From an uncultured Schlesneria sp. (GTDB lineage Bacteria > Planctomycetota > Planctomycetia > Planctomycetales > Planctomycetaceae), in assembly GCA_903871875.1 (NCBI GenBank), contig CAIQIR010000039.1, forward strand, positions 62,001-126,000: a stretch of DNA of 64,000 bases, read 5' to 3'. Positions 25,735 through 35,489 of this stretch are shown piece after piece; the first letter of the stretch is position 1, and every line of letters starts with the position of its first letter. The notes beneath the pieces were generated by a model that was not told the DNA's origin, did not search any database, and saw only the letters and a program-made list of their open reading frames with translations. Made by a program: the position numbers and the translations under genes.

Positions 25735-27135
25735 ATGAACGGTCCTGAACTCTTGAGAATCGTGGATGCGATTCATCGAGATAAGAGCATTGACAAGGAA
25801 ATTGTGTTCGAAGGGATCGAGCAAGCCATTCTTTCGGCGGCGCGGAAGCACTACGGCGAAGAGGAAGTTATCGAAGTTCACGTTGATCGGACCACGGGTC
25901 ATCCGACCGTCAAGACGAACGGTCAGGAAGTCGATTCCGATGCTTTGGGTGAGTTGCTGGGGCGAATTTCCGCTCAAACCGCCAAGCAGGTGATGATTCA
26001 AAAGATTCGCGAAGCAGAACGCGACGCGCTGTTTGACGAATATGTCGAGCAACGCAACCAGATCGTGACCGGAACGGTTTCGAAGCTGGAGGGTGGCTCG
26101 TCCATCGTTAATCTCGGGAAGGTCGAAGGGTTGCTGCCTCGCGGTGAGCAAATCCCCGGTGAAGGCTTTCGCGTGGGTGATCGAGTCAGGGCGATTGTTC
26201 TGGAAGTTCGCAAGTCGGGCAGCCGCGTCAAGATTATTCTTTCGAGAATTCACGTCGAATTCGTGCGGCGATTGTTCGAGTTGGAAATCCCGGAAGTTTC
26301 TGAGCGAATTATCGAAGTTCGGTCGTTGGCTCGCGAAGCTGGCTATCGGTCGAAAGTGGCGGTCAGCTGCATTGACAACAACATCGACGCGGTCGGAGCT
26401 TGTGTTGGTGTTCGCGGGGCGCGGATCAAGAATATTACGGGTGAGCTGGGCGACGAAAAGATCGATATTGTTCGCTGGAATGATTCGTTGCAGGTGCTTG
26501 TTCCCAATGCGCTGCAGCCAGCCGAAGTGGAAGACGTGATTCTCTGTCCGATGTTGGGGCGAGTGATCGTGCTGGTGCGCGACGATCAATTGTCGCTCGC
26601 CATCGGCAAGCGGGGGCAAAATGTCCGGCTCGCGTCGAAGCTCGTGGGTTGGGATATTGAAGTGATGACGCGAGAGGAGCTGGATGAGCAGCTTGAGCGA
26701 GCCGTTCAGGCCTTCTCGGAGACTCCGGGTGTCACGGCTGATTTGGCCGAGAGTTTGGTGGCCCAGGGCTTTTTGAGCTTTGATGACTTGTCGGTGATCG
26801 AGCCCGATCAGTTGGCGGAGATGGGTGGGCTGACAGAAGAGCAGTGTGACATCATCGTGGCCCACGCCGAGAACGAAAGTGAACGGCTGGAACGCGAAGA
26901 AAAGCTACGACGCGCTCAAGAGAAGGCGCAGGCATCGATCAATTCGCATCACGAGCATGAAGAGCGACGGAAGCCAGGTGTTCCAGAAAAGGTTGAGCCG
27001 GTGGTCGAGGCCGCCCCAGAGGTGGTCGAGACGCCAGTTGACACTGAAGTAGCGTCGGCTGATACTGAGGCCGCATCGCCAGAGGCTGAAGTGACAACCG
27101 ACATGAATGAAGTAGGGCATCAGTCCGGTCCGTGA
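25735..27135 (+). CDS. nusA: Transcription termination/antitermination factor NusA
   Basis: The 466-residue protein has the NusA order. The N-terminal RNA-polymerase-binding domain ([17 protein letters not shown]) comes first, then an S1 domain ([18 protein letters not shown] to KIILSR) and two KH domains with [19 protein letters not shown] and [22 protein letters not shown] helix-hairpin-helix-like segment ([21 protein letters not shown]) then precedes an acidic, Glu/Val-rich tail. NusA controls pausing and termination. GAGG lies 7-8 bases before the ATG. infB follows after 409 bases and rbfA after that, the usual cluster. Its leader contains a terminator, which fits NusA-dependent control of its own operon. 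Confidence 0.97.
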   Translation: MNGPELLRIVDAIHRDKSIDKEIVFEGIEQAILSAARKHYGEEEVIEVHVDRTTGHPTVKTNGQEVDSDALGELLGRISAQTAKQVMIQKIREAERDALFDEYVEQRNQIVTGTVSKLEGGSSIVNLGKVEGLLPRGEQIPGEGFRVGDRVRAIVLEVRKSGSRVKIILSRIHVEFVRRLFELEIPEVSERIIEVRSLAREAGYRSKVAVSCIDNNIDAVGACVGVRGARIKNITGELGDEKIDIVRWNDSLQVLVPNALQPAEVEDVILCPMLGRVIVLVRDDQLSLAIGKRGQNVRLASKLVGWDIEVMTREELDEQLERAVQAFSETPGVTADLAESLVAQGFLSFDDLSVIEPDQLAEMGGLTEEQCDIIVAHAENESERLEREEKLRRAQEKAQASINSHHEHEERRKPGVPEKVEPVVEAAPEVVETPVDTEVASADTEAASPEAEVTTDMNEVGHQSGP

Positions 27136-27544
27136 GTTTTGAGGGTCGGGTCGAGTTGACTCGATGTTTGTTTGATCTGCATTTCATCGATTGAGGTATC
27201 TGTCATCGTCGAGGCGATGGTGGGGTCTCAGGAGTGGTAGGGCGCAGAGCCTCTTTTAGGGAAACAGTGAAGCCCGTAAGAAGTGCCGATTTGGGTTGGC
27301 AGCCCGAAGTTCAACGTCGTCATCACAATCATGAACAAAGTGCTGGCGAACACGAATCGCTGGATGTGAATGGACCGTCAGCGTTTGACGGGGCGTGACA
27401 AGAGCGATTCGGTTCCGATGGCGTTTGAGAAAATACAATTCGGGCAGCGGTTCCGGGACTGAGTATCGTTCCGGCGTCCCCCCCCTGGTCGTCGCAAATA
27501 CTCCGGCAATTCCGGTTGGGCATTTCCCTACGAAGGACTGGCGT
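27136..27544. other. nusA-infB intergenic region, no gene assigned
   Basis: In many bacteria ylxR and an L7Ae-type gene sit here. I looked for the YlxR pattern and did not find it. A 54-codon frame beginning GTG near 27234 has an upstream AGGA but no recognisable product. No terminator is evident, so infB may still be transcribed with nusA. Confidence 0.4.
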
Positions 27545-30415
27545 TTGAAAATACGAATCTTCGCTCTTGCCAAAGAGCTTGATATCGATAGCAAATTATT
27601 GATCGATTACTGTGCCAAGGCCGGGATCACGATCAAGAATTCTGCATTGGCGAGTATCTCGCCGGAAGAACGCGATCGCGTTCTGGATGTCATGCGATCA
27701 AGTGGTCCTGCGGCTTCCACAGCTGCCGCTCCAGGTGTCCCTGTTCCGGCCGCTTCGGCGCCGGTGATGGCGTCGCGCGACCCCGTTGTCGATTTGGCCG
27801 TCAAATCGCGGCCGATCCGAGTCATGGGTGCCAAGCCGCCTTTGATGGTGCCTCGTTCGCGGATGAGCGACGCCGATTCCGCCAAACCGGTCGCCGAGGC
27901 GCCCGCTGCGGTTGATGTCGAGGAAACTCCGGTCGTCGAACCTGTCGAATCGATCGAAATGGCCCCGCCGGTGGCTGTCGAAGAGGTTGTTGCCAAAGAA
28001 TCGCCGCGGAAGCCCGAAAGCCGTGGCAAATCGGGTGGTATTCCGTCGTCTCCCCAGCCGCCGCAAGGTGAGCCCGTCGACGATTCCACTCTAGCACCGC
28101 CCAAGACAACGGTCGCATCAGCGGTCGAAAGCAAAGACAAGGGTGGGCCCGTTCAGCCGCCCGTTTCGCGAAGTGATTTTGCGGGGCCGTCCTCGCCACA
28201 AAAATCGATGCGTGTCATGGTCTCGCGTGGAACCGCTGATATGGCAGGTGCCAAAGCGGGAGCCCCGATCAAGAAGGCGAAAGCGGCTGGGCCCCAAATC
28301 GCAGAAATTCCGCGATTCAAGGCGCCTCCCTCGAATAAAACGCCAAAACCCGAAGAAGCCACTCCGCAGCGGCCCGTCCAGCGATTCAATGCCGATGGTC
28401 CGACAAAAGAAGCTCCGTTGGGGCCGATTTTGAGGAAGCGGCCTGAGACGACGACGAAAAAGAAACCGGGTGAAGACGAGCCGGATGATACGAAGGCCAA
28501 GAAACACGTCGGCGGTGCATCCTTGCAGGATGCCCGCAATCAACGGCGCAAAGTCAGTTTGAAGGATATCGACGAAGAGGAAGATCGCGGTGGGCGTGGA
28601 TCGCGAGTTCGCCCGAAACCTCATCGGCGTTCGGGGCCGGTACCGTTGAAGTCGACGGCCGAACTTGAGCTGCCTTTGACCGTGCGATCTCTGTCCGAAG
28701 GGATCGGTCGTCCTGCCAAGGCGATCATGCAGATTCTCTGGCAGCGGGGTGACATGGTGACGATCAATTCTGCGTTGGAAGAAGACGTTGCGATTGAGAT
28801 CTGTCTTGAACTTGGCGTTGATCTGCAGATTCGCCGTGAAAAAACCATCGAAGACGAAGTCACCGAAGTCGTCTCTGGAGAAGATCTTCCCGAAGATCTG
28901 CTGCCTCGTCCGCCGATCATCACGATCCTGGGGCACGTCGATCACGGAAAGACGACACTGGTCGACAAATTGCGATCCGCGAATGTGGCGGGATCGGAAT
29001 ATGGAGGTATCACCCAGCATATTGCCGCCTATCAGATCGAACATAACGGTCAGAAGCTGACTTTTGTGGATACACCCGGTCACGCGGCATTCGGTGAGAT
29101 GCGTGCCCGCGGTGCGAACGTGACGGACATTGTCGTACTGGTTGTTGCGGCCAACGACGGCGTCATGCCGCAAACCGTGGAATGTATTTCCCACGCCCGT
29201 GCAGCGAATGTTCCGATCGTCGTGGCGATGAACAAAATCGACTTGCCGGAACGCAACGAACAGCGCGTGCTGACGGAACTGTCGGCGCAAAACGTTCTGG
29301 CGGCCGAATGGGGCGGCGACGTCGAAGTCGTACGGACTTCGGGACTCACCGGTCAGGGCTTGCCTGAACTGCTGGACACGTTGCTGCTGACCTCGGAACT
29401 TCACGAGTTCAAAGCGAACCCAAACCGACCTGCATCGGGTGTCTGTCTGGAAGCGTTCCGGGACGAGGGGCGCGGGCCGTTGGCCTGGTTGATCGTCCAG
29501 AAAGGCACTCTTCGCGTCGGCGATGTCATGTTGTGCGGCGAGGCCTATGGTCGTATTCGTGCGATGTACAACGAACGCGACGAAGAACTGCAAGAGGCTC
29601 TTCCTTCGACCCCGGTCAAAGTCGCTGGTCTCGACATCGTTCCCGGTGCCGGAGGACAATTCCTGGTGCTGTCGGATGTCGAAGCGGCTCGCGAGGCGGC
29701 CGAATCACGTCGTCAAAAGGGACGTGCTTCCGTGCTGGCCAACATGGGTGGCAAACGCACCCTGGAGGATATTCTGAATGCCGCGCTGGAAGGCGAGATC
29801 CAGGATCTGGCCGTGATCGTCAAGGCCGATTCGCCGGGATCGCTCGAAGCACTGAGAAGCGAATTGGGCAAGTTCGAACATGCCGAAGTTCGAGTCAAAC
29901 TGCTGCACGAGGGTGTCGGTGGTGTCAACGAAAGCGATGTCTATCTGGCCTCGGCCTCGAACGCGGTCATCTTCGCGTTCCATGTCATTGCCGAAGACCG
30001 GGCTCAGTTGCTGGCTCAACAGGAAGGTGTCGAAATCCGTCGTTACAACATCATTTATGAAGTGATGGACGAGATTCGCCGGATCCTGGAAGGCATGCTC
30101 AGGCCCGAACAGAAGGAAGTCGCTACCGGTCGTGCGATCGTGTTGCGAACCTTCAGTATTACTCGCTTTGGGACGATCGCCGGATGTCGCGTGCTGAACG
30201 GGACCATCGAACGATCGAGTCGCATCCATCTGATTCGTGATCAACGAGTGATCAACACCTACAACATCGCCTCACTGAAACGTGAAAAAGACGATGCACG
30301 CGACGTTCGCGAAGGGATGGAATGCGGGATTCGACTCGAGAACTTCAACGACGTCAAAGAAGGTGATTTGCTGGAAGCGTTCAAGATCGAAGAAGTCAAA
30401 CGATCGTTGGAATAA
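27545..30415 (+). CDS. infB: Translation initiation factor IF-2
   Basis: The product is about 956 residues. I start it at TTG 27545, where AAGGA lies 7 bases upstream and translation gives [22 protein letters not shown], the IF2 N-terminal domain; a longer frame from 27395 is not supported. A long Pro/Ala/Lys/Glu-rich linker (about residues 60-400) is followed by a second IF2_N-like segment ([19 protein letters not shown]). The GTPase domain comes next, with [27 protein letters not shown] and NKIDLPE. It brings fMet-tRNA to the 30S subunit. Linker length varies widely between species and is long here. rbfA follows at 79 bases. Confidence 0.96.
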   Translation: MKIRIFALAKELDIDSKLLIDYCAKAGITIKNSALASISPEERDRVLDVMRSSGPAASTAAAPGVPVPAASAPVMASRDPVVDLAVKSRPIRVMGAKPPLMVPRSRMSDADSAKPVAEAPAAVDVEETPVVEPVESIEMAPPVAVEEVVAKESPRKPESRGKSGGIPSSPQPPQGEPVDDSTLAPPKTTVASAVESKDKGGPVQPPVSRSDFAGPSSPQKSMRVMVSRGTADMAGAKAGAPIKKAKAAGPQIAEIPRFKAPPSNKTPKPEEATPQRPVQRFNADGPTKEAPLGPILRKRPETTTKKKPGEDEPDDTKAKKHVGGASLQDARNQRRKVSLKDIDEEEDRGGRGSRVRPKPHRRSGPVPLKSTAELELPLTVRSLSEGIGRPAKAIMQILWQRGDMVTINSALEEDVAIEICLELGVDLQIRREKTIEDEVTEVVSGEDLPEDLLPRPPIITILGHVDHGKTTLVDKLRSANVAGSEYGGITQHIAAYQIEHNGQKLTFVDTPGHAAFGEMRARGANVTDIVVLVVAANDGVMPQTVECISHARAANVPIVVAMNKIDLPERNEQRVLTELSAQNVLAAEWGGDVEVVRTSGLTGQGLPELLDTLLLTSELHEFKANPNRPASGVCLEAFRDEGRGPLAWLIVQKGTLRVGDVMLCGEAYGRIRAMYNERDEELQEALPSTPVKVAGLDIVPGAGGQFLVLSDVEAAREAAESRRQKGRASVLANMGGKRTLEDILNAALEGEIQDLAVIVKADSPGSLEALRSELGKFEHAEVRVKLLHEGVGGVNESDVYLASASNAVIFAFHVIAEDRAQLLAQQEGVEIRRYNIIYEVMDEIRRILEGMLRPEQKEVATGRAIVLRTFSITRFGTIAGCRVLNGTIERSSRIHLIRDQRVINTYNIASLKREKDDARDVREGMECGIRLENFNDVKEGDLLEAFKIEEVKRSLE

Positions 30416-30494
30416 GATTACAAGGTCCGCGGATCGCCACCAGGTGAACGAGCCGAAGTAGGTGGCCAGACTGGCCGAATGAGTTCGAGGTTTC

Positions 30495-30941
30495 ATGAAT
30501 ACACGTCGCGTCGCCAAAGCTGCGGAAGCCATCCGAGAATCGGTCAGCATGACGATTCTGGTCGGGCTGCGCGATCCTCGCATCAAGCATGTCACCGTGT
30601 TGCGGGTGGAAGTGAGCGGTGATTTGCGGGCTGCGAAGATCTACGTGTCGGTCATGGGAGATGCCAAGACTCAGGCTCTCACGATGCACGGACTGGATTC
30701 GGCTCGGGGATTTATTCAGTCGAAGGTTGCGGACCGTTTGCAGACCAAGAACACGCCCGTACTGAAATTTGTGCTCGATCCGGGCGTCAAGTTCAGTGCC
30801 GAAACATCCCAGACTTTGCGTGAAGTCTTCCCGACAGATTCGACCTCGGTCGAGGAAAAGGAATCTCGCGATTCCGAATTCGAAGCCGGAAACGACGAGA
30901 TAAATGACGAAAGCGTGTCGGGGAGTGCCGATACGCGGTAG
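30495..30941 (+). CDS. rbfA: Ribosome-binding factor A
   Basis: The 148-residue protein starts MNTRRVAKAAEAIRESVSM and contains VTVLRVEVSGDLRAAKIYVSVMG and ARGFIQSKVADRLQTKNTPVLKFVLDPG, the RbfA KH-like domain; the usual family core is about 110-120 residues. The extra 30-residue tail is acidic and Ser-rich. GAGG lies 5 bases before the ATG. RbfA assists 16S rRNA 5'-end maturation in the 30S subunit. It completes the nusA-infB-rbfA order. Confidence 0.95.
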   Translation: MNTRRVAKAAEAIRESVSMTILVGLRDPRIKHVTVLRVEVSGDLRAAKIYVSVMGDAKTQALTMHGLDSARGFIQSKVADRLQTKNTPVLKFVLDPGVKFSAETSQTLREVFPTDSTSVEEKESRDSEFEAGNDEINDESVSGSADTR

Positions 30942-31047
30942 ACGCGAGTACGTCAGGTAAGGTTTTATTCCTCGCGCGGTCGTGAGTTCAGACATTTTTA
31001 AAGATTGTTCGCATTCGTTATCCGAGAAATCGTTGATGCGACTAAGC

Positions 31048-31066
31048 CAACGGGGGCGTCCCGTTG
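31048..31066 (+). terminator. Possible terminator stem after rbfA
   Basis: CAACGGG (31048-31054) and CCCGTTG (31060-31066) form a perfect 7-bp stem with a 5-base loop in the gap between rbfA and the next gene. No T run follows, so termination is only a possibility. Confidence 0.3.
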
Positions 31067-31120
31067 ACAAATGTTGAATCCAATGCCGAACGCAGCATAG
31101 AACGGAGTTGAGACAAGCCC

Positions 31121-32011
31121 ATGGTTGTAGCGTCCCGTGCCAAGGCGTCCGATCGGGCATCGCTTCTCAAGAAGCTGTTTCCAATCATCAAGAAGCGTTA
31201 CAAGATTCTAATTCCCAAAGGCGGCAAGCCGGTTTTGGAGACGATGCTTTATGCCATCTGTCTCGAAGATTCGACCGTCGAACTGGCCGACGAATCTTTT
31301 CGAAGATTGTTCGCGGAATTTCCCGACTTGAACGAAGTACGCGTCAGTACGGTGGGAGAAATCGAACGCGCCTTTGATGGGCAGGCGGCTGCGGAATGGC
31401 GGGCGTTTCGTGTGATTTCGGTCTTGAAGTTCGTCTTCGACAAATCGTACGCCTTCGAGTTCGAAAGTCTGCGGAAGAAAACGCTCGATCTGGCCACGAA
31501 GCAATTGGCGAAGATCAAGGATTTGTCACCGTTCGTGCGCGACTACACGCTGCACGAAGTCACCGGTGCGCACATGATCCCGATCGATCCGGCAACGGCG
31601 CGTCTGCTGATCTGGCTGGGATTGGCATTGCCGAACCAGACTCAGGAACAAATCGGCGAAACGATGAAGGGCGCTGTTCGCAAGGCAGAAGTCGAAACCT
31701 TCGTGTTCACGATGCGATGCCTGGCTTCGGACCCCAGCCTGTCACCCGCGTTTGATGCGACCAAATATCCGGCGCCCGAGGGTGGGCACGATACGGATAC
31801 CGCGATTGACCGCCTAAACGATCTCGTGAAGAATGGACTGGAAAAACCGGTCAAGGCCGCTGCGGCCAAGGTGGCTGTGACGAAGAAGGCCGTTGTGAAA
31901 AAAGAGCCTGCGAAAGCCCCCGACAAGTCGCATCACAAGCCCACGGCGCCGTCGAAGCCCCCCGAAAAGAAGGCCGTCGTTGCGAAAAAGCCGCTCAAGA
32001 AAAGTCGCTGA
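31121..32011 (+). CDS. HhH-GPD/endonuclease III-like protein without catalytic residues, lysine-rich tail
   Basis: The first 215 residues follow the helical layout of the endonuclease III superfamily: PVLETMLYAICLEDSTVELADE matches the opening LL..IL..Q..D region, FRRLFAEFPDLNEVRVST the next helix, and TGAHMIPIDPATARLLIWLGL the VDTHV..R..NRLGL block (Asp156 at the catalytic Asp position). The helix-hairpin-helix LPGVGRKTA with its catalytic Lys and the four-Cys iron-sulfur cluster are absent. Residues 241-296 are a Lys/Ala/Pro-rich tail resembling histone H1. A role in DNA binding is inferred, not shown. It lies 179 bases after rbfA. Confidence 0.7.
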   Translation: MVVASRAKASDRASLLKKLFPIIKKRYKILIPKGGKPVLETMLYAICLEDSTVELADESFRRLFAEFPDLNEVRVSTVGEIERAFDGQAAAEWRAFRVISVLKFVFDKSYAFEFESLRKKTLDLATKQLAKIKDLSPFVRDYTLHEVTGAHMIPIDPATARLLIWLGLALPNQTQEQIGETMKGAVRKAEVETFVFTMRCLASDPSLSPAFDATKYPAPEGGHDTDTAIDRLNDLVKNGLEKPVKAAAAKVAVTKKAVVKKEPAKAPDKSHHKPTAPSKPPEKKAVVAKKPLKKSR

Positions 32012-32191
32012 TACAAGCCTTGTCGTGATCGTGGGAGACGAGTTTTCAATTCCGTTGAAAGAGGGAATCGAAGTGGCGAGATCCGGTCATTCGGCGAGCT
32101 GGGGTTGACATAAGCCCCGTGGAAACGGAATTTCAAGCAATATCGGCGTTCCCCCCACGAGCGCCATCGGCGGTTTGAAGGAGATCAGGCG

Positions 32192-34477
32192 ATGCGTTCC
32201 GCACTGCAGCAGCGGTTTTTCGTTGCGGTTCTGTTGTTTTCCGGCGTCGCTCGATTGGATGCCCAAGCGCCGCCGGCGGTAACGAAGCCCGCCGATTCAG
32301 TGGATCCCGGCGGCGCCCTGCGAAGCGGTTATCGCCTGCAAGAGGCGGACGATCTGGCGGTGCCCTTGCAGCCGCTCGTTCCGCGGTCTGCGGCGATTGA
32401 ATCCCGGAATGAAGCATTGTCCTGGTATATGACCGGACGATTGCTCGATTCCGATCATCGTAACGAGCCGCGCAAGGCGCTTGAGGCTTATCGGAAAGCC
32501 GTGAAGCTGGATCCCGAAGCGATCGAGATTTATCGAAATCTGGTGCCGCTCGAGTTTGCCTTCAACAATATCGAGGCTGCGGTTGTTTTTGCGGCGAAAG
32601 CCGTGCAACTGGATCCCGACGATTACAAGATTCTGGAATTGCTGGCGATCCAGGCGGCCGATTCGAAAGAGCTTCCCGACGCGATCAAGTATCTTGAGCT
32701 GGCCATCAAGTCGCCCCGCATCGACAAGCACTCTCCCGAATTCGTCATGCTGAATAAGAGCCTCGGCATGTTGTATGCCGCGACGGGACAGCGAGAACGG
32801 GCTGCCGATTGCTATGAAATTGTCTTCGATGCGATCAAGACACCCGAAAAATATGAGATGGATCAACGCCTGAAAACGGCGCTGCTGAACGATGCTCCGA
32901 CCAGTTACGAAAACCTTGGCCAAGTTCTGCTCGATGGAAATCGGTTGAAGCTGGCCCTGGAGGCGTTTGAGTTGGCTGCGGGAAAATCGTCCCGCGCCGG
33001 CGCGGGTAATCTGATTTTCAATCGCGCCAAGATTCTCTTCCTGTCGGAAAAATACGAAGAGGCTTTGACCGAACTGGAAAAGTATTTTGACGCTCAGCGA
33101 ACATCCAAAGGCCGTCTTCCTTACCAGTTGCTGGCTGACATTCTGGCAAAGCTGAATCGATCCGATGAATTGATTCGTCGTCTGGAAGCGATGGCCGAGA
33201 ACGATGCCCAGAACGCATTCTTGTTGTACTTCCTGGCGGATAAGCTGGCGGATGTCAACGAACTGGAGCGGGCACGAGCGATCTACGATGCCAAGCTTCG
33301 CAGTGGTGGCGATGCATCGGGGTATGTGGGGTTGGCCCGCGTGCTGCGGAAAATGCAGAAAGCCGATGAACTACTCGAAGTGTTGGGGCGTGGCATCGCG
33401 CGGGGCGAAGAATCAATTGCCCTGCTTGAACCGGAAATCAAGGCCCTCTCGGAAGATAAGACCTTGATGCCGCGGATGATCGAATCGGGGCGGGCCCGTG
33501 CGAAATCCAATCAGCTGAAGTTTGAAGAGGCTTATTTGTTGGCCAAATTCGCGGCCGCCCTGAAAGAACCCGAAACGTCGGCCGAGTTTTATCGTCTGGC
33601 CATTGAATTGAATCACAATCCGGCTCGGCCCGTGGTGATGATTCAGATGGAAATGGCCGACATGCTGCTGGAACTGCGCAAGTATCGCGAAGCGGCCGAT
33701 GCCTACAATGAATTGCTGGCGACCAAGCAATTGAGCGAACACGGTCAGGCGCGGACCTATTGGCTGCTGTCTCAGGCACTGGCTTTTGAAAATCGTATGG
33801 ATGAGGCGCTCGACGCCATTTCCAAAGCCATTCAACTGGATGACAACGACCCACGTTATCGTTTTTATGAAGCTCGAATTTACAGCAGCGCGAAACGTTG
33901 GGACGACGCAATTCTGAAGTTTGATCAGTTGATGAAAGATTTTGCGGATAACAAGGAAGTGGTCTTGCTGGGGCAATTCAGCCTGTCGAACGTCTACGTT
34001 CAGAAAGGCGAGTTGCGTAAGGGCGAGGAAATCCTCGAGAAGGTATTTGAGGTCAATCCCGACAATCCTCAGGTAAATAATGATTTGGGATATTTGTGGG
34101 CCGACCAGGGAAAGAACCTGGAACAAGCCGAGAAAATGATTCGCAAGGCACTGACGGTCGAACCAGAAAATGGTGCCTATCTCGATAGTTTGGGCTGGGT
34201 GTTGTTCAAACTGGGTCGATACGAAGAAGCGATTCCGCCTTTGGAACAAGCGACACAGAAAATTCTCGGCGGCGATGCCACGGGTTGGGATCACCTGGGG
34301 GATGCTTTACTGAAGGCGATGCGGGTTGAAAAGGCGGTCGAAGCATGGAAAACGGCACTCCAGCATTCGGAAGAAGACTCCACACCCGACCCCCAATTGA
34401 TCGAGCGTCTTAAGGACAAACTCAAACAACATGAATCCAAAACCGAGCCGAAGCCGGCAGAGAAGGGTTCACCTTGA
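32192..34477 (+). CDS. Exported TPR-repeat protein (761 residues)
   Basis: A signal peptide (RFFVAVLLFSGVARLDAQ) leads into a long array of TPR units. Examples are ALEAYRKAVKLDPEAIEIYRNL, AVVFAAKAVQLDPDDYKILEL, ALDAISKAIQLDDNDPRYRFYEA and QAEKMIRKALTVEPENGAYLDSLGWVL. The final 40 residues are charged (LIERLKDKLKQHESKTEPKP). GGAG precedes the ATG by 8 bases. It resembles periplasmic TPR proteins that bind partners at the envelope; no enzyme domain is visible. It lies between the HhH-like gene and yebC, all on the plus strand. Confidence 0.88.
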   Translation: MRSALQQRFFVAVLLFSGVARLDAQAPPAVTKPADSVDPGGALRSGYRLQEADDLAVPLQPLVPRSAAIESRNEALSWYMTGRLLDSDHRNEPRKALEAYRKAVKLDPEAIEIYRNLVPLEFAFNNIEAAVVFAAKAVQLDPDDYKILELLAIQAADSKELPDAIKYLELAIKSPRIDKHSPEFVMLNKSLGMLYAATGQRERAADCYEIVFDAIKTPEKYEMDQRLKTALLNDAPTSYENLGQVLLDGNRLKLALEAFELAAGKSSRAGAGNLIFNRAKILFLSEKYEEALTELEKYFDAQRTSKGRLPYQLLADILAKLNRSDELIRRLEAMAENDAQNAFLLYFLADKLADVNELERARAIYDAKLRSGGDASGYVGLARVLRKMQKADELLEVLGRGIARGEESIALLEPEIKALSEDKTLMPRMIESGRARAKSNQLKFEEAYLLAKFAAALKEPETSAEFYRLAIELNHNPARPVVMIQMEMADMLLELRKYREAADAYNELLATKQLSEHGQARTYWLLSQALAFENRMDEALDAISKAIQLDDNDPRYRFYEARIYSSAKRWDDAILKFDQLMKDFADNKEVVLLGQFSLSNVYVQKGELRKGEEILEKVFEVNPDNPQVNNDLGYLWADQGKNLEQAEKMIRKALTVEPENGAYLDSLGWVLFKLGRYEEAIPPLEQATQKILGGDATGWDHLGDALLKAMRVEKAVEAWKTALQHSEEDSTPDPQLIERLKDKLKQHESKTEPKPAEKGSP

Positions 34478-34504
34478 ACGCTGAAAAAATTCGCCGGGGG
34501 TGAC

Positions 34505-34510
34505 TATAAT
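34505..34510 (+). promoter_or_regulatory. Perfect TATAAT -10 box upstream of yebC-like gene
   Basis: TATAAT at 34505-34510 matches the -10 consensus exactly. The best -35 candidate at suitable distance is CTGAAA (34481-34486, 18-base spacer), which is weak. It would give a leader of about 180 bases. Confidence 0.35.
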
Positions 34511-34583
34511 CGCCGTCCTGGTGTCTGTGGCATTGGGGATTTCTCGTGGCCGTCGTCGCCGCTCACTTCAGGGTTCGGTTCAT

Positions 34584-34607
34584 TTCCGCAAGGCGGTGAT
34601 TGCGGAA
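34584..34607 (+). promoter_or_regulatory. Perfect 8-bp stem-loop in yebC leader
   Basis: TTCCGCAA (34584-34591) and TTGCGGAA (34600-34607) are perfect inverted repeats with an 8-base loop, about 90 bases before the gene. It may be an RNA structure or a protein-binding site. Confidence 0.35.
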
Positions 34608-34694
34608 CCCGGCATTGTTTCATGTTGTCGGAATCGTATTCGAATTCGAGGACGGTTTCCGTTTTCCATTACTCCCGATTTGATTTCAGAGACC

Positions 34695-35450
34695 ATGGCA
34701 GGACATTCCCATTGGGCGAATATCGCCTTCAAGAAAGGCCTCGTCGACAAGAAGCGAGGCAAATTGTTTGGCAAGCTGGCGCGTTACATCATCGTCGCCG
34801 CCCGACGCGGAGGTGGTGACCCCGCTGCCAATCTGGCGTTGAGGTATGCGATTGATCGGGCTCGCAAGGCGTCGATGTCAAACGACACCATCGAAAGGGC
34901 CGTCAAAAAGGGAACCGGTGAGCTTGAGACCGAGACCTACGACGAAGTCTTGTACGAGGGATACGGACCGCACGGAGTGGCCATCCTCTGCGAGATTTTG
35001 ACCGAAAACCGTAATCGGACGGCCGGTGAAATTCGCAAATTTTTCGAAGTCAACGGCGGAAACCTTGGCAGCACGGGTTGCGTCGCCTGGATGTTCGAAC
35101 GGAAGGGAATTATTCAGATTTCCACCAAAGCAGTAGCGGAAGATCGCTTGTTTGAGATCGCCCTCGACGCGGGTGCATCAGACGTACAACAAGTCGGCGA
35201 AACATTCGAAGTCAGTTGTACTCCGGACTCGTTTCAAGCGGTGAATGCAGCGATTGAAGCGGCCAATATTCCGACCGAGTCGGCTGAAGTTATGCGCGTG
35301 GCGGCAAATACCGTCGATCTGGATGCCGACGCGGCGCGAGCGGTGCTCAAGTTGATGGAGATTTTGGAAGATCACGACGACGTTCAAAGCGTCACCGCCA
35401 ACTTCAACATTCCAGAATCGGTCATGGCCGAATTGGAAGCTGACGCCTAA
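34695..35450 (+). CDS. YebC/PmpR family DNA-binding regulatory protein
   Basis: The 251-residue protein begins MAGHSHWANIAFKKGLVDKKRGK, the family's diagnostic start. It then has KLARYIIVAARRGGGDPAANLALRYAI, YEGYGPHGVAILCEILTENRNRT and GSTGCVAWMFERKG. I use ATG 34695; an open frame extends upstream to 34500 but lacks homology. YebC-family proteins have been described as transcriptional regulators and, more recently, as ribosome-associated factors that help translate difficult proline stretches. In many bacteria the gene lies near ruvC/ruvA/ruvB, but here ruvB is 24 kb away. Confidence 0.95.
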   Translation: MAGHSHWANIAFKKGLVDKKRGKLFGKLARYIIVAARRGGGDPAANLALRYAIDRARKASMSNDTIERAVKKGTGELETETYDEVLYEGYGPHGVAILCEILTENRNRTAGEIRKFFEVNGGNLGSTGCVAWMFERKGIIQISTKAVAEDRLFEIALDAGASDVQQVGETFEVSCTPDSFQAVNAAIEAANIPTESAEVMRVAANTVDLDADAARAVLKLMEILEDHDDVQSVTANFNIPESVMAELEADA

Positions 35451-35489
35451 CGGGGATGCCGTGATCAAAGTGATGCTGATCATGACCGT

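Noticed and set aside
25591-26865. Long 424-codon minus-strand frame opposite nusA
   Set aside because: It lies fully antisense to the well-supported nusA gene and its translation has no recognisable domain; it is a codon-bias shadow.
28118-29659. 513-codon minus-strand frame opposite infB
   Set aside because: Antisense to infB, product Arg/His/Phe-rich and domain-free, so treated as a shadow of high-GC coding sequence.
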